Below, in pieces: positions 37,385 through 49,739 of a stretch of DNA of 64,000 bases. Positions within the stretch are counted from its first letter, which is position 1. The number at the start of each line of letters is the position of its first letter. The stretch is taken from NCBI RefSeq assembly GCF_002099425.1, contig NW_018343992.1, forward strand, positions 2,186,001-2,250,000, read 5' to 3'. The notes beneath the pieces are model-generated. The model searched no databases. It was not told the DNA's origin and saw nothing but the letters and a program-made list of their open reading frames with translations. A program made the position numbers and the translations under genes. This stretch comes from Phascolarctos cinereus (taxonomy: Eukaryota; Chordata; Mammalia; Diprotodontia; Phascolarctidae).

Positions 37385-37740
37385 ATTAATCATTCAACAG
37401 GTATTTATTGGACACTAACATGTCCCAGGAACTATGCTAGGTACTGGGGGTACAATTGCAAAGAATGAAGCTATCCTTCAGCAATAAGATATCAAACAAT
37501 TATAGCATCTGATAAATCAAATGAAGACAACATAAATTTAGTCAGTATCCCAAATTTCATATTACAGAATTAGGAAATCCAATTATTAAGTGATTATATC
37601 AACCAACCAACCAAGAAGACGTATTAAGTGCATAGCAGTACACTCACCAGCACTGTGCTAAATGAAGTAGAATAAGACTTTGGTCATTCCCTCAAGTACA
37701 GGGTGAAAGAGAAGATAAATAGTATGCAATGAAACAATAG
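37385..37740. repeat. Two diverged copies of a marsupial interspersed repeat
   Basis: GTATTTATTGGACACTAAC with GGAACTATGCTAGGTACTGG (37385-37480), and a second diverged copy with GCACTGTGCTAAATGAAG (about 37610-37740), resemble the family seen at 2318 and 43800. Confidence 0.5.
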
Positions 37741-38044
37741 GTGAAAACAAAAGGCAATGAATGACATTTAAAATTGTTAACAGAACTTAAATGAAAAAAA
37801 TGTATAAACAAATAAATAGAAACCTGATGTTTGTAAGTTTAAGTCACATTCTGCATACGCTAGAAAAGAAAAAAAAATTAAATGAAATATAGTATGTCCA
37901 TTTAAATAATGTAATAAATCATAACACAAACGCTATATGATCACTTAAAAAAAGATTCATGACCTGTGGATTGTCAAAATTTCACATACCTTCAAATATA
38001 AAAGCTAATGTAGATAATTTAAAAAAAAAATTGAAGGTAAGACA

Positions 38045-38240
38045 TTCTGGGTGTAATGGAAAGAACACTCACTGTACTAGAAGAGTCAAGAGGTCTGGAC
38101 CCTAGTTTTTCTCCACTATTTAACAGAAGTGTGACCTTGGGTAAGATAAATGACATTCCTGGCTTTATTTTTTCTCATCTTTTAAGGCATTTTGATGATC
38201 TCTAAAGTTCCCCTTCAGCTCTAAAATTCTACTTCCAAAT
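38045..38240 (+). repeat. CORE-SINE, diverged
   Basis: AATGGAAAGAACACTCACTG, GTGACCTTGGGTAAGATAAA and CTAAAGTTCCCCTTCAGCTC in order. Confidence 0.7.
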
Positions 38241-39084
38241 ATATTTTATTATATTTAGAAAGATATGCAGATTCATTTGTTTGTAAACATATAGTCAGGG
38301 GGTGGCCCTTGGCAAAATTATATTGTAAGCAGTCTTATTTAGTACTTTTTTCAGCTCAGTTTTCAGATCCATTACTATCACTGATATTAGAACCCTTCAG
38401 GTATCCATCTTAAAGTTGTACAAGGGCTGTAATAAAATATTTTATTGCTTACAATTAATGTTCTAGGACTTTTCTCTTCTTCCTCTATGATCTAATCTCA
38501 ACTTTTTCTCCTCTTTCTCATCCTTTCAACCTAATGAGAGAATATCTAATGTGTTAACTAGCTAATAGTATCTTAACATTTCAAATACCATTATGCTCAC
38601 TGTATCAATAAAATTTTTAAGTAGTTACTGATTGTTCAAATACCATTTTAGGAGGGGAGATATTGGTGGGCAGATCCCCTTTACAGAATCTTTCAAAAGG
38701 TTACCAGGGCTGTGAAACAGAACACAATAGTGGTTCTCATGTTTGCAACATTTGGGGAATGCAGGGGGCCCTTGCTGAAAGGAAGTCCAAGTCTTCTGAA
38801 GAAGTTAATGTACCTCCAGTTTGGTGGGAGTCATACATTCTGATCTCATCTATAGAAACCGTCATTAGCATTTAAATATTTCTTATGTGTCTTGGAAGTG
38901 AACAGAGAGAAAACATTATTTCACCAATTTTGTAGACATAGAAATAGAAAAGTAAAGTGATACTATATTAGGTCAGTGATAAATCTAGGCTAGATATCAG
39001 GGCCCAAATCTACTAGATCAAATGGTTTCTGATGTTATTTAGGAAGAAGAAAAATAGGACACCTATATTTCTATGTACCTATAT

Positions 39085-39315
39085 GAATTCTGGATTTAAG
39101 TCAGGAAGACTAGCCTTCAAATACAGTCTCAGACACTTATCACTGTGTGACCATGAGCAGGTCATTTAACTTCTACCTACTTCAGCTTCCTTATCTGTAA
39201 AAGTGGGATGATAAAAGGAACTACCTTCCAGGATTGTTTTAAGGATAAAACAATATAATATGTACAGTGCTTTGCATACCTTCAAGCTCTCCATAAATGC
39301 TAGCTATTATCACAA
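39085..39315 (+). repeat. CORE-SINE
   Basis: AAGTCAGGAAGACTAGCC, CAGACACTTATCACTGTGTG, CTTCCTTATCTGTAAAAGTG and ACAGTGCTTTGCATACC. Confidence 0.82.
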
Positions 39316-39774
39316 TGGCTCAGGCTTTCTGACAAGATTGGAAAGTTTACATATAGATTACACACAAAATTAAAAGAAAACATGAAAAGACTTGGTTCCT
39401 ATTGTAAAATAGAATGAAACATTTGTATAAAACAAGATATCAAAAACTTAGAAGTAGGTTGCTAGCTAGAGTTTCTAGTTTACAAAATTGATCATCATTT
39501 CTATTTCTTGTTTATGTCCCACATATGATACATCATAGTTGTATGATCCTGGCCAAGCTGTTGCACTGGAACCTCTCAATGACTACAACACTGGAGACCA
39601 TGAGCCAGTCTGCTCTGGGTGGAGGAAGTTCCTCACCACAATTAAATTACACTGATGAAACCACAGGAAAGGTCCCAGAACTACTATTATAAAGTATTTG
39701 ATTACATATTTCCAAATGGGACTTATACTGTTAATGTGATTTAAGGAAAAAGATGCCAGAATTGGAAGGGACAT

Positions 39775-39935
39775 GTGGATTGATCTAGCTTAACTCCCTC
39801 ATTTTACTATTAAGAAAACTATGGCACAGAGAAGCTGTGACTTGCTTGAGTTTAGACAACTAGTTGGTTGTAGAACTAGGTTCAGACTTCTGGTCTCCAG
39901 TATTTTTAGTTCAGTGCTATTTCTATTATACCTAA
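39775..39935 (-). repeat. MIR-like SINE, reverse
   Basis: CCCTCATTTTACTATTAAG and GTGACTTGCTTGAGTTTAGA on the plus strand. Confidence 0.65.
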
Positions 39936-40224
39936 TTAACACTTTTGAGATTTAATACTAAATAATAATAACAACATAAAAATGGAGGAAGAGAAAGCCA
40001 GCCATCCAGGAAAACAGTATGTTTATTATAGATTATTATAAATCACTTTGCTAATCAGCATCATATAAAACCAAATTCTTCTGAATTATAAACAAAGCAA
40101 TAACAAGAATAGCAGATTGGAGACTTGTTACATTGATAATTTTGGTATGATTGTTATGGGATGCCTTAAAGATGACAGCATGTCTCATATTAAAGAATGT
40201 TCAAAAGATCTAGAGTAGTGGCAA

Positions 40225-41020
40225 TGATGAGGTTTTGAGAGGTTGGGACCCCTCAAAAAAACCAAAGTACAAAATGGGTCATCTGGAATGAATTCACAAA
40301 CTCAAGCAATCTTAAGCCAAGTTGCAAAAAAGTTTATTGTTACACTTTTCAGCAGGCAAGGATTCTTAAGGAACCTGCAATCTTAAAACAGTATAGTTAA
40401 AGTTTATATAGTATAAAATATGATAAGACGTGTGTCAAATATGCTAACTAGGTGATTCAGGGCGGGGTTAGGGAGTGGTCGAGGAGTGGTCAGTACTTAA
40501 AGAAACATACACTTGTTGTATCTACTGTGCAAGCGTTTTACCCAGAGTTCACTGGGAAAAGCCCACAAGGGGGGCCACATGGAGGTGTGGTTTTAGGCCT
40601 GCTGCGTCACTAAGTCAACTAGAGTTCAGGGGTAACTGAGAGTTGTCCAGTCTGCCACCAGTCAATGTCTTGTTAGACAAGATTGATGTAGGGAGTATAC
40701 ATATGTCTTAAGTCTAGAATACAGTTAATGAGGAGCCCAGGATGTAGATAATGAGGTAGGGTGGTAGGAGATAGTTCAGTGGGTAAAAATGTCTTTATGA
40801 CCCAGTGCAAAGCCAGTTCAAACTAATAAATCCTTCAGGTGCTGTTTGTAACTGCACCAGGGAGAGAGATAAGGGTCTTGCTGGGGCCCACTCTTGAGTA
40901 ATTACTAGACACAGGGTCCTTGGGCTGGGGAGAAACTGTCAGGGACAGTGTTTCTGAGGCTAGAGAGAAATTGGGGTCCAAGTACAAGCACCCAAGCATA
41001 AGCACCCAAGCACCACATCA
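40225..41020 (-). mobile_element. Solo LTR, marsupial ERV fossil, with 4-bp TSD
   Basis: The 796-bp element has TGATG...CATCA termini and is flanked by GCAA on both sides (40221-40224, 41021-41024). On the minus strand it carries a TATA-like ACTATATAAAC and CAATAAACTTTTTTGC near the end. No internal region remains, so it is a recombination-derived solo LTR. Distantly like the family A LTRs in layout and ends. Confidence 0.82.
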
Positions 41021-41474
41021 GCAAGAATAATAATAGTAAACTGTCACAAAACAAAAATAACTTAAAAAACCCATCACCACCAGTACAGGAATTTTTAAGG
41101 AATGTCTTGACAGAATTTTAGAGACCACCAAATACTAATCGATAAGACAGAAACTTTACCATTTAATAAACTCATATAATTAGCATTTATCAGTGCAACT
41201 TATAGAGCATACGAATATATACACATGTGACTTAAGTATATAGCTCTTCCTGAGAAGTGATTACTGAAAGTGCAGAAGTTGTCTTGGCAACCATTGAATA
41301 TGTCCCATTGAAAAATGGGACATATTATGGAACTAGAGAATCTGTCCTTGTCAGTTTAGTGGTATAGCAACACTATAGTTTTCTGACATAGTCAAGGAAT
41401 GAGGTATTCTGGAATAAAAAACTTTCTGGTTAACTGAAGGTTGTTAACATTTTAAGAGTCAACATTTAATTCTG

Positions 41475-41590
41475 TAAAATGGGGATGATAATAATAGCAC
41501 TTACCCCCCCCAGTTGATGTGAAGATCAAAAACAATATTTGTAAAGTGATTTGCAAATCTTAAAGCACAATATACAGGCTTTTTTTAAAT
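41475..41590 (+). repeat. CORE-SINE tail
   Basis: CTGTAAAATGGGGATGATAA and AAAGTGATTTGCAAATCTTA. Confidence 0.7.
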
Positions 41591-41779
41591 TTTGTTATTT
41601 CAACTCTTTTAGGTGGAAATCTTTCTGAAATATATTATTCATTCTCCTGCCTAGGTAGGCATGATGTAAAGATTATAATATAATCTTTGATTGATAATTC
41701 AATGTAATCATTATTATAAATTATTTTCCAGCACTATAATTTGCATATTGGCTTGAATTGATAGCAATAGACAAAACTC

Positions 41780-42790
41780 ACCTTTTAAAATCATCCTTTC
41801 AGTCAGCCCCCCAGCCTTAAAACCTTGACTGTCTTTGAGTCTTCCTTCTCCTTCAACGGCAGTAACCATGTCCTGACTCCATATCTACCATCCCATCCTG
41901 GGAATATTCTAATTTAAACCCTTATTTCCACTCATCTAAACTATTGTAATAACCTCTTCTTCTCAAGTCTCTCCTCACTCCAACCATCCTTTATAATTAA
42001 TAACCAAGTAATCTTAATGCATTATTCTTTTTTTTTAATTTTTAAATTTTTAATTTTTTGGCAATTGGGGTTAAGTGACTTGCCCAGGGTCACACAGCTA
42101 GTAAGTGTCAAGTGTTTGGTCAGAGGTCACATTTGAACTCAGGTCCTCCTGACTTCAAGGCTGGTGCTTTATCCACTGCACCACCTAGGTGCCCCCCTAA
42201 ATGCATTATTCTGATCACATCATTCCCCTATGGAAAGGGCTTCAGGGGATTTCCACTCTAAATGAAATACAATTTAAACTACTTATGCTGGCATTCAAGG
42301 CCTTTCATAATCTGGGTCCAGCCTACCTTTCTAGCCCTGCCTCACACCTTTCTCATATTCTAAATTTTCTTCAGCCACTGTGTTCATGCTCTCCTCTGTA
42401 ACAGGAATGAACTCTCTCCCTCTCCTCTTCTCTGCCAGCTCCACCAGATAAAAGAGCTTCCTTCCATCAAACTCTAACTCTGAGAATAGGTATTTTACAT
42501 ATTAATGGAATATTTACAGAAAACCTACAAGGTGCTGTTGAATATTGTTCTCCATAAGTCTTCTTATGCTTCTTACCTTTCTATCTCTGTACCCTCCCTA
42601 CCTCCCCCACTGAAAGTGATCTCTTCAGTCGTTAAATTGCTGTTAGTGCTTTGAAACTATCCTTTGATCAATTATTTGTGTACATAGAAGGCCATGATAC
42701 TATAAGTTCCTTGAAGGAAGGTCTGTGTATTTGTCATCTTTGTATCCTGTGTCTAACATAATATCTTGAACACAGTATGGAGATGGTACA
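41780..42790 (+). mobile_element. L2 LINE 3' fragment with an inserted SINE
   Basis: GACTGTCTTTGAGTCTTCC and AACTATTGTAATAACCTC before the SINE, then ATCACATCATTCCCCTATGG, GGCATTCAAGGCCTTTCATA and AGTTCCTTGAAGGAAGGTCT after it, in L2 order. Confidence 0.8.
42029..42199 (-). repeat. MON1-type SINE with 13-bp TSD, inside L2
   Basis: GTTAAGTGACTTGCCCAGGG and ACACAGCTAGTAAGTGTCAA on the plus strand. AATGCATTATTCT flanks both sides (42016-42028, 42200-42212). Confidence 0.92.
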
Positions 42791-43030
42791 GTAGCTAGAA
42801 CACTGGCCCCGGAGTCAGAAAGATCTGAATTCACATCTAGCCTCAGATACTTACTAGCTGTGTGTCCCCCGACAAGTCACTTAACCTCTGTCAGTCTTAG
42901 TTTCCTCATCTGTAAAATGGGGATGATAATAGCACATACCTTTCAGGGTTGATATGAGGATCAAATGAGACAATATTTGTAAGGTGCTTTGTAAACTTAA
43001 AGCATCATACAAATATTATTATTGTAATTA
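42791..43030 (+). repeat. CORE-SINE
   Basis: ACTGGCCCCGGAGTCAGAAA, CTCAGATACTTACTAGCTGT, TTTCCTCATCTGTAAAATGG and GGTGCTTTGTAAACTTAAAG. Confidence 0.9.
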
Positions 43031-43799
43031 TAAGATTATCATTATTAGTTGTAGTATTGCTTGATAACCATTGAGTTTAATGTTACAAATATTAAAAATG
43101 ACTCAATTTCTTATCATTTTCTTCACAAAATTCAAGTGTAGAATGAACAGTTATAAAACAAGACTGCTTTCATGTAAACATAATTACAGATTTCACAAAT
43201 AATTTAACCTTTTCTCAATTTGCTGTTTTGCCCCCAAACAAAATCATTATCTTTAAAAAAATTGTCACATTCTTTGACTTTTTGGAAGCATTCAAAACAT
43301 TCTCATATTTTAACAATTAATAACCATTAACAAAATAATCACCTTCAGCCCTCTTGTTCTAGTGGGAAATATTGATTCTATGGATTTTTAGGCTAGTGTC
43401 ACCATAAGCTATTAAAGCCATGTGTTTTTCACAACCCTTAGCATGAATGGAAATTCTGAAGTTTGAATGTTGGTTTTTAGTTTCTATGTGACTATCAGTA
43501 CAATTTAACCATTTAGCCATAACATACAGTATAATATAAATGCAAAACAGGACAAATCTGTGCTTTTGTTATTGTGGGCATGCTCCCTAATAGTACTGAT
43601 TGTAACTCCTCCATCCATTACTTTAAATACTCTGAAATTCTCAAGCATGTGCTTCCACAAATCCTCCATACAATGTACTCTCAACATGTTGGAAGCCTTC
43701 ATCTGGGTCTATATAATTGTTTCAACTCTATTGGTGCCACTGAGTTATTTAAGTAAGTTCTGGTGCTACATTTGGGCACCTCTATCCCTCACCATTATT

Positions 43800-44330
43800 C
43801 ATCCATTCAGTCATTTGACAAGGATTAATTAAATGCTTACTAGTACCAAGCACTGTGTTAAGCACTAGGGATACAAAGAAAGGAAACTCCCTCAGGGAGT
43901 TCACATTCTATGCAAACTATGTACAAATGATACATGCAAGATAACTTGAAACTAATCTCAGAAGGAAGACATTAGCATTAAAGGGGACTAGGAAACCTTC
44001 TTGCAGAAGAAATTTTAGCTGAGAATTGAAGGATGTCAGGGGAACCAGGAGGCTGAAGTGAGGAGGGAAAGCATTCCAGTTATAGGGAAAGTCAATGAAA
44101 ATGAATGGAGGTGGAATGTCTCGTTCAAGGAACAGCGAGGAGATCAGTGTCATTGGAGCAAAGAGTATGTAGAGGGGAGCTAAATATAATGAAATTGAAA
44201 AGGTAGGAAGGAGTCAAATTATGAAGGGCGAGGATTTTCACTTTGATCCTGTAGGTAATGAAGCTGCAGGAATTTAATGCATAGGAGATTGTCATGATCT
44301 CCTTTTCCGGTCATACAGTAATTTTAATTT
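43800..44330 (+). repeat. Unclassified marsupial interspersed repeat
   Basis: Starts TTAATTAAATGCTTACTAG, then AAGCACTGTGTTAAGCACTA, GAGGGAAAGCATTCCAGTTA, AAGGTAGGAAGGAGTCAAAT and TTTGATCCTGTAGGTAATGA. A partial second copy is at 63430. Family not recognised with certainty. Confidence 0.55.
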
Positions 44331-44579
44331 TTGATATTTCTTAGAAATGTGTTTAATTGAAATAAAATAATTATTACAATAATGAAGTCTTCTGTAGTGC
44401 TTTTTGTGGGCAAGCTATATTGGTAATATGCTATAGTCTGCTTACATCCATAAAGGAACCTTTCCTTTTCCCATTTGGTCACCAGAAAATTTTATTTTTT
44501 TTCTCCCCTGATAGTATGATGTTTCATGATTCACAACCATATAGCAACACCAGTCAAATAGAATGAGGATGGAGAAAGA

Positions 44580-44790
44580 GCTCTGGGATCTAGCAATCAA
44601 AGAATCATTAGTAACCTTGGAGAGAGCAGTTTCAGTGTATTGTTGGCATTATAATCCACCACTATAAGGGATTAAGAAAAAGTGTGAGGGACATAAAAGA
44701 ATAGAGACAAAGTGTAAATTATACTTTATAAGAATTCAGAAATGGAAAAGGGAAAGAAGATGTAGGAGAGGAGATGATAGATGGAATACA
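44580..44790. repeat. Unclassified interspersed repeat (same family as 20205)
   Basis: CTAGCAATCAAAGAATCATT and AGTAACCTTGGAGAGAGCAG align with 20205-20300. Confidence 0.5.
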
Positions 44791-45267
44791 CTGCCATCTT
44801 TTATTTAGCTTTCTTCTGAATTGGTTTTAATGACTTTTTCTAAACTGTTGGATATTACTATCCATAGACAATTAATTTTAAATGACTGATTTCAATAACC
44901 TATTAAAATATTGTTAATTTTTTGGTGTTATCAATGTTGTTAAATGAGATAACATGTACATTGTTTTCCAAATAAAGCTAGTTATTCTTCTTCTTCTTCA
45001 ATGCTTGCCATTTCTTATTCCTTATGATTCTCTTTGAAAAAATATTTCATTATGCTTCTGAGTAATTTAAATGGACTTATTTCATTTATGAACTATAATA
45101 AAGGGAATTATATGAAAAATACCATAACAAAAAAATAAAACAAATACTATGGCGGTCCAGAAGAGGAGTTTCACTCTCTTTTGGGGAAACAAAGTATTTT
45201 ATTAATATGTCATCTCAATTTTTATATCTTTACTTTAATTCGCAATTTCTTCATTTATTAAATGAGG

Positions 45268-45452
45268 CATCAAGATGGTGCGGTAAAGAGACTACTTCGC
45301 TCAGAATGTGGAAGACCTGGATTCAAGTTCTACTTTGGGAAAATCACCTAATCTCTCTCAGCCTCAGTCTCCTCATTTATAAAATGGGGATGATAAAAAA
45401 AAAGGATTTACCTCTCAGGGTTGTTATAAGAATCAAATGGGGTAACACATAT
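45268..45452 (+). repeat. CORE-SINE split by an LTR
   Basis: GGAAGACCTGGATTCAAGTT, CCTCAGTCTCCTCATTTATA and CTCTCAGGGTTGTTATAAG. The tail (ATATGCTTTTCAAACCTGA) resumes after 45999. Confidence 0.85.
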
Positions 45453-45999
45453 GTGAGAGTCAGGTAAAGGTTAAATTTCCACAGAGAAAGAGAATAATGC
45501 AGAGATTTAAAGAACAAAGGTCCCAGGAAGTGGTACACTGTAGGTGGGCTGGGCTTGACCAATAGGAAGTAAGTGGATTGTTCCAAGAAGACCCCAAAAT
45601 CAAGATAAGGGTCAAGCCAGCTCAGACCAGTTGGGGTCAACCTGAGGACACCTGAAAAGTGCTAGTGCACCTGCTTCATGAGCTTCATTACTATTATCTG
45701 ACACATCCCGCATAAAATTGGAGCCTCATTATCGAGTCATGGGATGTATGACCAAGGGAGGGGGAACATACTTGAGCATATCAAGGGGAAACATGTAAGG
45801 AAAGGTGTAACTTGGGAAGGAATGGACCAATTACGCCAAATTCAACTGCATAAAAGCACACTTGCCCTTACACTCAGGGCCTACCCCTCCTGAAGAGGGG
45901 TGGAGCCTGCTTCTGGCCAGAAATGTCTAAATCCTCTGGACTTTCTTTATAATAAATTTTCTTGATACTAAATTTTTGGTGTCAAGTTTATTTCTAACA
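45453..45999 (+). mobile_element. Solo LTR, ERV fossil, with 6-bp TSD
   Basis: Begins GTGAGAGTCAGGTAAAGG and ends TTTCTAACA, with CATAAAAGCACAC as a possible TATA region and AATAAATTTTCTTG as the polyadenylation region. ACATAT lies on both sides (45447-45452, 46000-46005). It splits a SINE and differs from the other LTRs here. No internal region is present. Confidence 0.78.
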
Positions 46000-46225
46000 A
46001 CATATAATATGCTTTTCAAACCTGAAAGCACTATATCAATACTAGCTATTATTGTTGTTAATAATAATATCATTATTACTATTGCTGCTGCTGCTGCTAC
46101 TACTATTACTACTACTACTACTAAAATGAGAATAATAATAGCACCTTTATCACAGAGTTATAATGAAAGTTAAATAAAATCATTTGCAAACTTTAAAGCA
46201 CTAGACAAATATCAGCTATTGTTTA
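46000..46225 (+). repeat. SINE tails and (GCT/ACT)n tract
   Basis: 46000-46060 is the tail of the split SINE. 46080-46125 is a CTGCTGCTGCTACTACT-type triplet repeat. 46125-46220 is another CORE-SINE tail (AAACTTTAAAGCACTAGACA). Confidence 0.75.
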
Positions 46226-46384
46226 TAAATTATAATTGAACTTATTCTTCAACTCACAGAAGGGAAAGGAATAAATTTGAAGGAGCAAGGGGAAATGGGG
46301 AAGGTTTTCATGAAATGATTGGGTAACATATTGAAGAGAAAAGGGTGGGGAATTACGGATATAGTATTGAAAGGAGACTTAAAG

Positions 46385-46520
46385 AACCCTTAGTCTAACA
46401 CCTATGTTTTACAAAAAAAGGAAACTGAGGCCTATTATGGTTGCTACCTGCCAAAGGTCATATAGGTACCTAGTGGCTAAGTTGGGATTTGAACCCAGGT
46501 CCTGACTCCAAATCCATTTT
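46385..46520 (-). repeat. MIR-like SINE, reverse
   Basis: GGAAACTGAGGCCTATTATG and GGGATTTGAACCCAGGTCC on the plus strand. Confidence 0.75.
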
Positions 46521-48073
46521 AGCATCCTATTCTTAAAACAGAAATTAAGGAGGATATATGAGTATGTTTAAGAAAGCAGTAGTTGAAGTAGAATGAATGA
46601 AGGTGGGTATCATGACAGAAGAAAAGGTTGGATCATAGCCCATGTATAATCCCACTGAGAGAAAAGCATCAAGTAGCTCTGTGGACCCAGTAACAGCTTG
46701 GTGGCTGTTTTGAAATCACAGGAAGGAGGTGGGAATTTTATTTGGGATCTTGCATACAGAGTATAATATAGTACATAACAATTACAATTACAGTGTAAAA
46801 TTATTTGTACACATAAGATATCCATAGATCATGTATTTATAATTCAGAGTATCTATTTACAGTTAGTCTATAAAATATTTTTACCTGCTATTTATAAAAA
46901 ATAATTTTTCTTCTTCTGTAGTTTCTCAGATATGAATCAGAAAAATTCAATTAGAATTTGCAAGGTCTTTGTATGAGACATAAAACAACCGGCCAATTTC
47001 ATTATAATTTTTTTTTTGTCAAACAGGTTTTGGAAATTATATATTAAAAAAAAACAACTAGGGAGTTTATCTGAAGTTTATCAAAGTTTCACTTTGCACA
47101 GATTATTGTATTGCCCATGTGGACACAGCAGCTTTTGTTATGATTATTATAAAACAAAATGATATAGAATTGAAGTAGAAATCCTGAAAATCTCAAATAC
47201 ACTGTTAGTTACTAAATCATTTGTCCTCTCCGAGTAACTGCATCTTGGAAGATAAAGCTATTCAAAATACGTAATGGTAATTAAGGCACGATAAGATCTT
47301 AATTAATTAGAGTCATAGTTCCTGTAACCTCTTCTCTCAATAAAGCAATTGAGAATGAAAAAATAAGTAAAAAAGAAAACACCTCTAAACATTAAAGAGA
47401 TTCAGTATATTTATATAGGACTCTCAGGCTTAAACTTCATACTTGAAGATCTGGCTTTACAGATTAAATCAAAGGAAAAGAAATGCATTATAAGAATAGA
47501 GGATGAGTTTCTAATGTGCCAATAGGACTCACATTGACAGTAGCAAGAAAGGAAAACTAACAGAGGGGATATTGATGGAAAACATAACCATAAAAAGCAG
47601 TCAAAAAATCTAGAAAATCACAGCAGTCTGAGGCTGTTTATTGTAGGAACAAATAGTTCTATAGACTTTAAAAACCCTGAAAGACATCACTGTATTAAAA
47701 TAATTGACGCTCATAGTAATGGCCCATGTACTTAAGAAAGTATCCACAGGCTGTTTGAGAAATAAATAACAGATTTCAGACAGATTTCCACAAAAAAAGA
47801 ACAAAAAAATTTGGAGCCATTCAAACAGTTAAGTGGCAATTATCTAGAAATTCACGTATTAGACATCTCAGTCCCCAAATCTGCCAGATAAATAAAGTGC
47901 TACATACAATATTTCCAATGCTTTTGATGTGAGACTATGTATGGCAGCAATAAATATATAGTACAACAAAAAAAACATGATTTGGGAATTGTATAGAAAC
48001 TTTTAACTTTTTATTCACATTCTGTACACCCTTTTTTCCTCTCCATGGCTAGAGTATTTCACCAAATTAATTA

Positions 48074-48253
<180 letters not shown>

Positions 48254-48474
48254 TCAAACTTCTGCATAAAAGTTAAAGTTATTATATAGAAAATGATCAG
48301 AATTTTCCAAGAGCTGCTTCATAAACAATAAAATCATGCAAAGCACACAATCATTGCCTAGGAAAACATATATAAAGAAATGGTTTTTAGAGAAATGCAA
48401 TTAAAGAGTAAGTTATTTTAATGAAAAATTATGGCTATTTTATTCAGAATTGCCAGGTAAACATAGATATGCTT

Positions 48475-48685
48475 AAGAAATGACATGTGTAGTAAAAAGA
48501 GCTCTGAATTTAATGTCAGGCGATTTTGGTTCAAATTCTGGCCGTAACAGTAACCACCTATGTAAATGTGGGGAGGTAACTTCTTTAGTCTTTTCATCTG
48601 TAAAACATACACTAACAGATGTGCTACCTACTTTATAGTTTTGGAGAGCACTTTGTAAACCTGAGAATGCTATAGAAATATGACT
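48475..48685 (+). repeat. CORE-SINE, diverged
   Basis: TAAAAAGAGCTCTGAATTTA, TGGTTCAAATTCTGGCCG, TCTTTTCATCTGTAAAACAT and GCACTTTGTAAACC. It ends about 250 bp from SCN9A exon 21. Confidence 0.72.
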
Positions 48686-49089
48686 TATTTTTGTTTTTAA
48701 ATTCATTGATTCATGGTTAACGTTAGTAACAACTTGCTAACTGGAAACTGTTATGAAAGACCAATTTTGTAATTAAGATCAATTAATAATGAGACCATTT
48801 GGAAGGAACACCAGATCATGGTCATATTTATGAATAACTAAGCCAATACCTGGACATAAAACTTCCACTGATGAGCCAAAAGTCTGAGCAAGCTACATAT
48901 ATTATTGAATAATATTCTGCATTCTCTTATTTCCCTAAATGCTATCATTTCAGGCTGGCCTAAATGTGTTTTACAAGTTCTTAAAAACTGATACTGAAGA
49001 CATGCCTCTAGTTATCAATAATGAAGAGTAAAGAGTCAATTGGATCAATAAGGGACTACAATTTAATTGATATTTCATTGACTGTAATT

Positions 49090-49180
49090 TAAGCAGGGGT
49101 ATTATGAGGCTCAGATGAGATAATGGATCTTTGCAAACCTTAAAGCATTATATATGTGCCAGTTATTATTATTAGTCACC
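49090..49180 (+). repeat. CORE-SINE tail
   Basis: GAGGCTCAGATGAGATAATG and CTTTGCAAACCTTAAAGCAT. Confidence 0.65.
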
Positions 49181-49470
49181 AGGCCTCCAATCTGGTGATG
49201 ACTTCATTCCTGAAACCTTCTACTAAATTCCCACTAAGCTTAAGCAATATTTATAGAGAAACAGAGGTATGCTGGTAAATGTTTAACACCTAGGCTGTAT
49301 GAAAAAAATGCATGTGCATACACGTTTATCTGCATTATTAAGTCTAGACAATCAACAAAATAACAAATCAAGCCCTTATTTATAATGATTTATGATTTCT
49401 GAGGTAAATGCTCACACAGAAAATTTAACAATCAGGGCAGCCAGCGCTGGCTCTAGAGTCACCTGAATTT

Positions 49471-49658
49471 CTTCTTTTCTTTTTTTTTTATTCTTCCCTT
49501 TTTTAAAAATTAAAATTAATTTTTTTTTTAGGCAGTCGGGGTTAAGTGACTTGCCCAGGGTCAGTCACACAGCTAGTAAGTGTTTGAGGTTGGATTTCAA
49601 CTCAGTGCTTCTGACTCCAGGACCAGTACTCTAACCACTGCACCACCTAGCTTCCCCA
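49471..49658 (-). repeat. MON1-type SINE with 14-bp TSD
   Basis: GGGGTTAAGTGACTTGCCCA and CACCACCTAGCTTCCCC on the plus strand. AGTCACCTGAATTT (49457-49470) and AGCCACCTGAATTT (49659-49672) flank it. Confidence 0.9.
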
Positions 49659-49739
49659 AGCCACCTGAATTTAATGTGGATTTTATAAAACTTTAGAGCC
49701 TAATATTCTTAATGAACTTGGGACACGGATCTCTTAATA

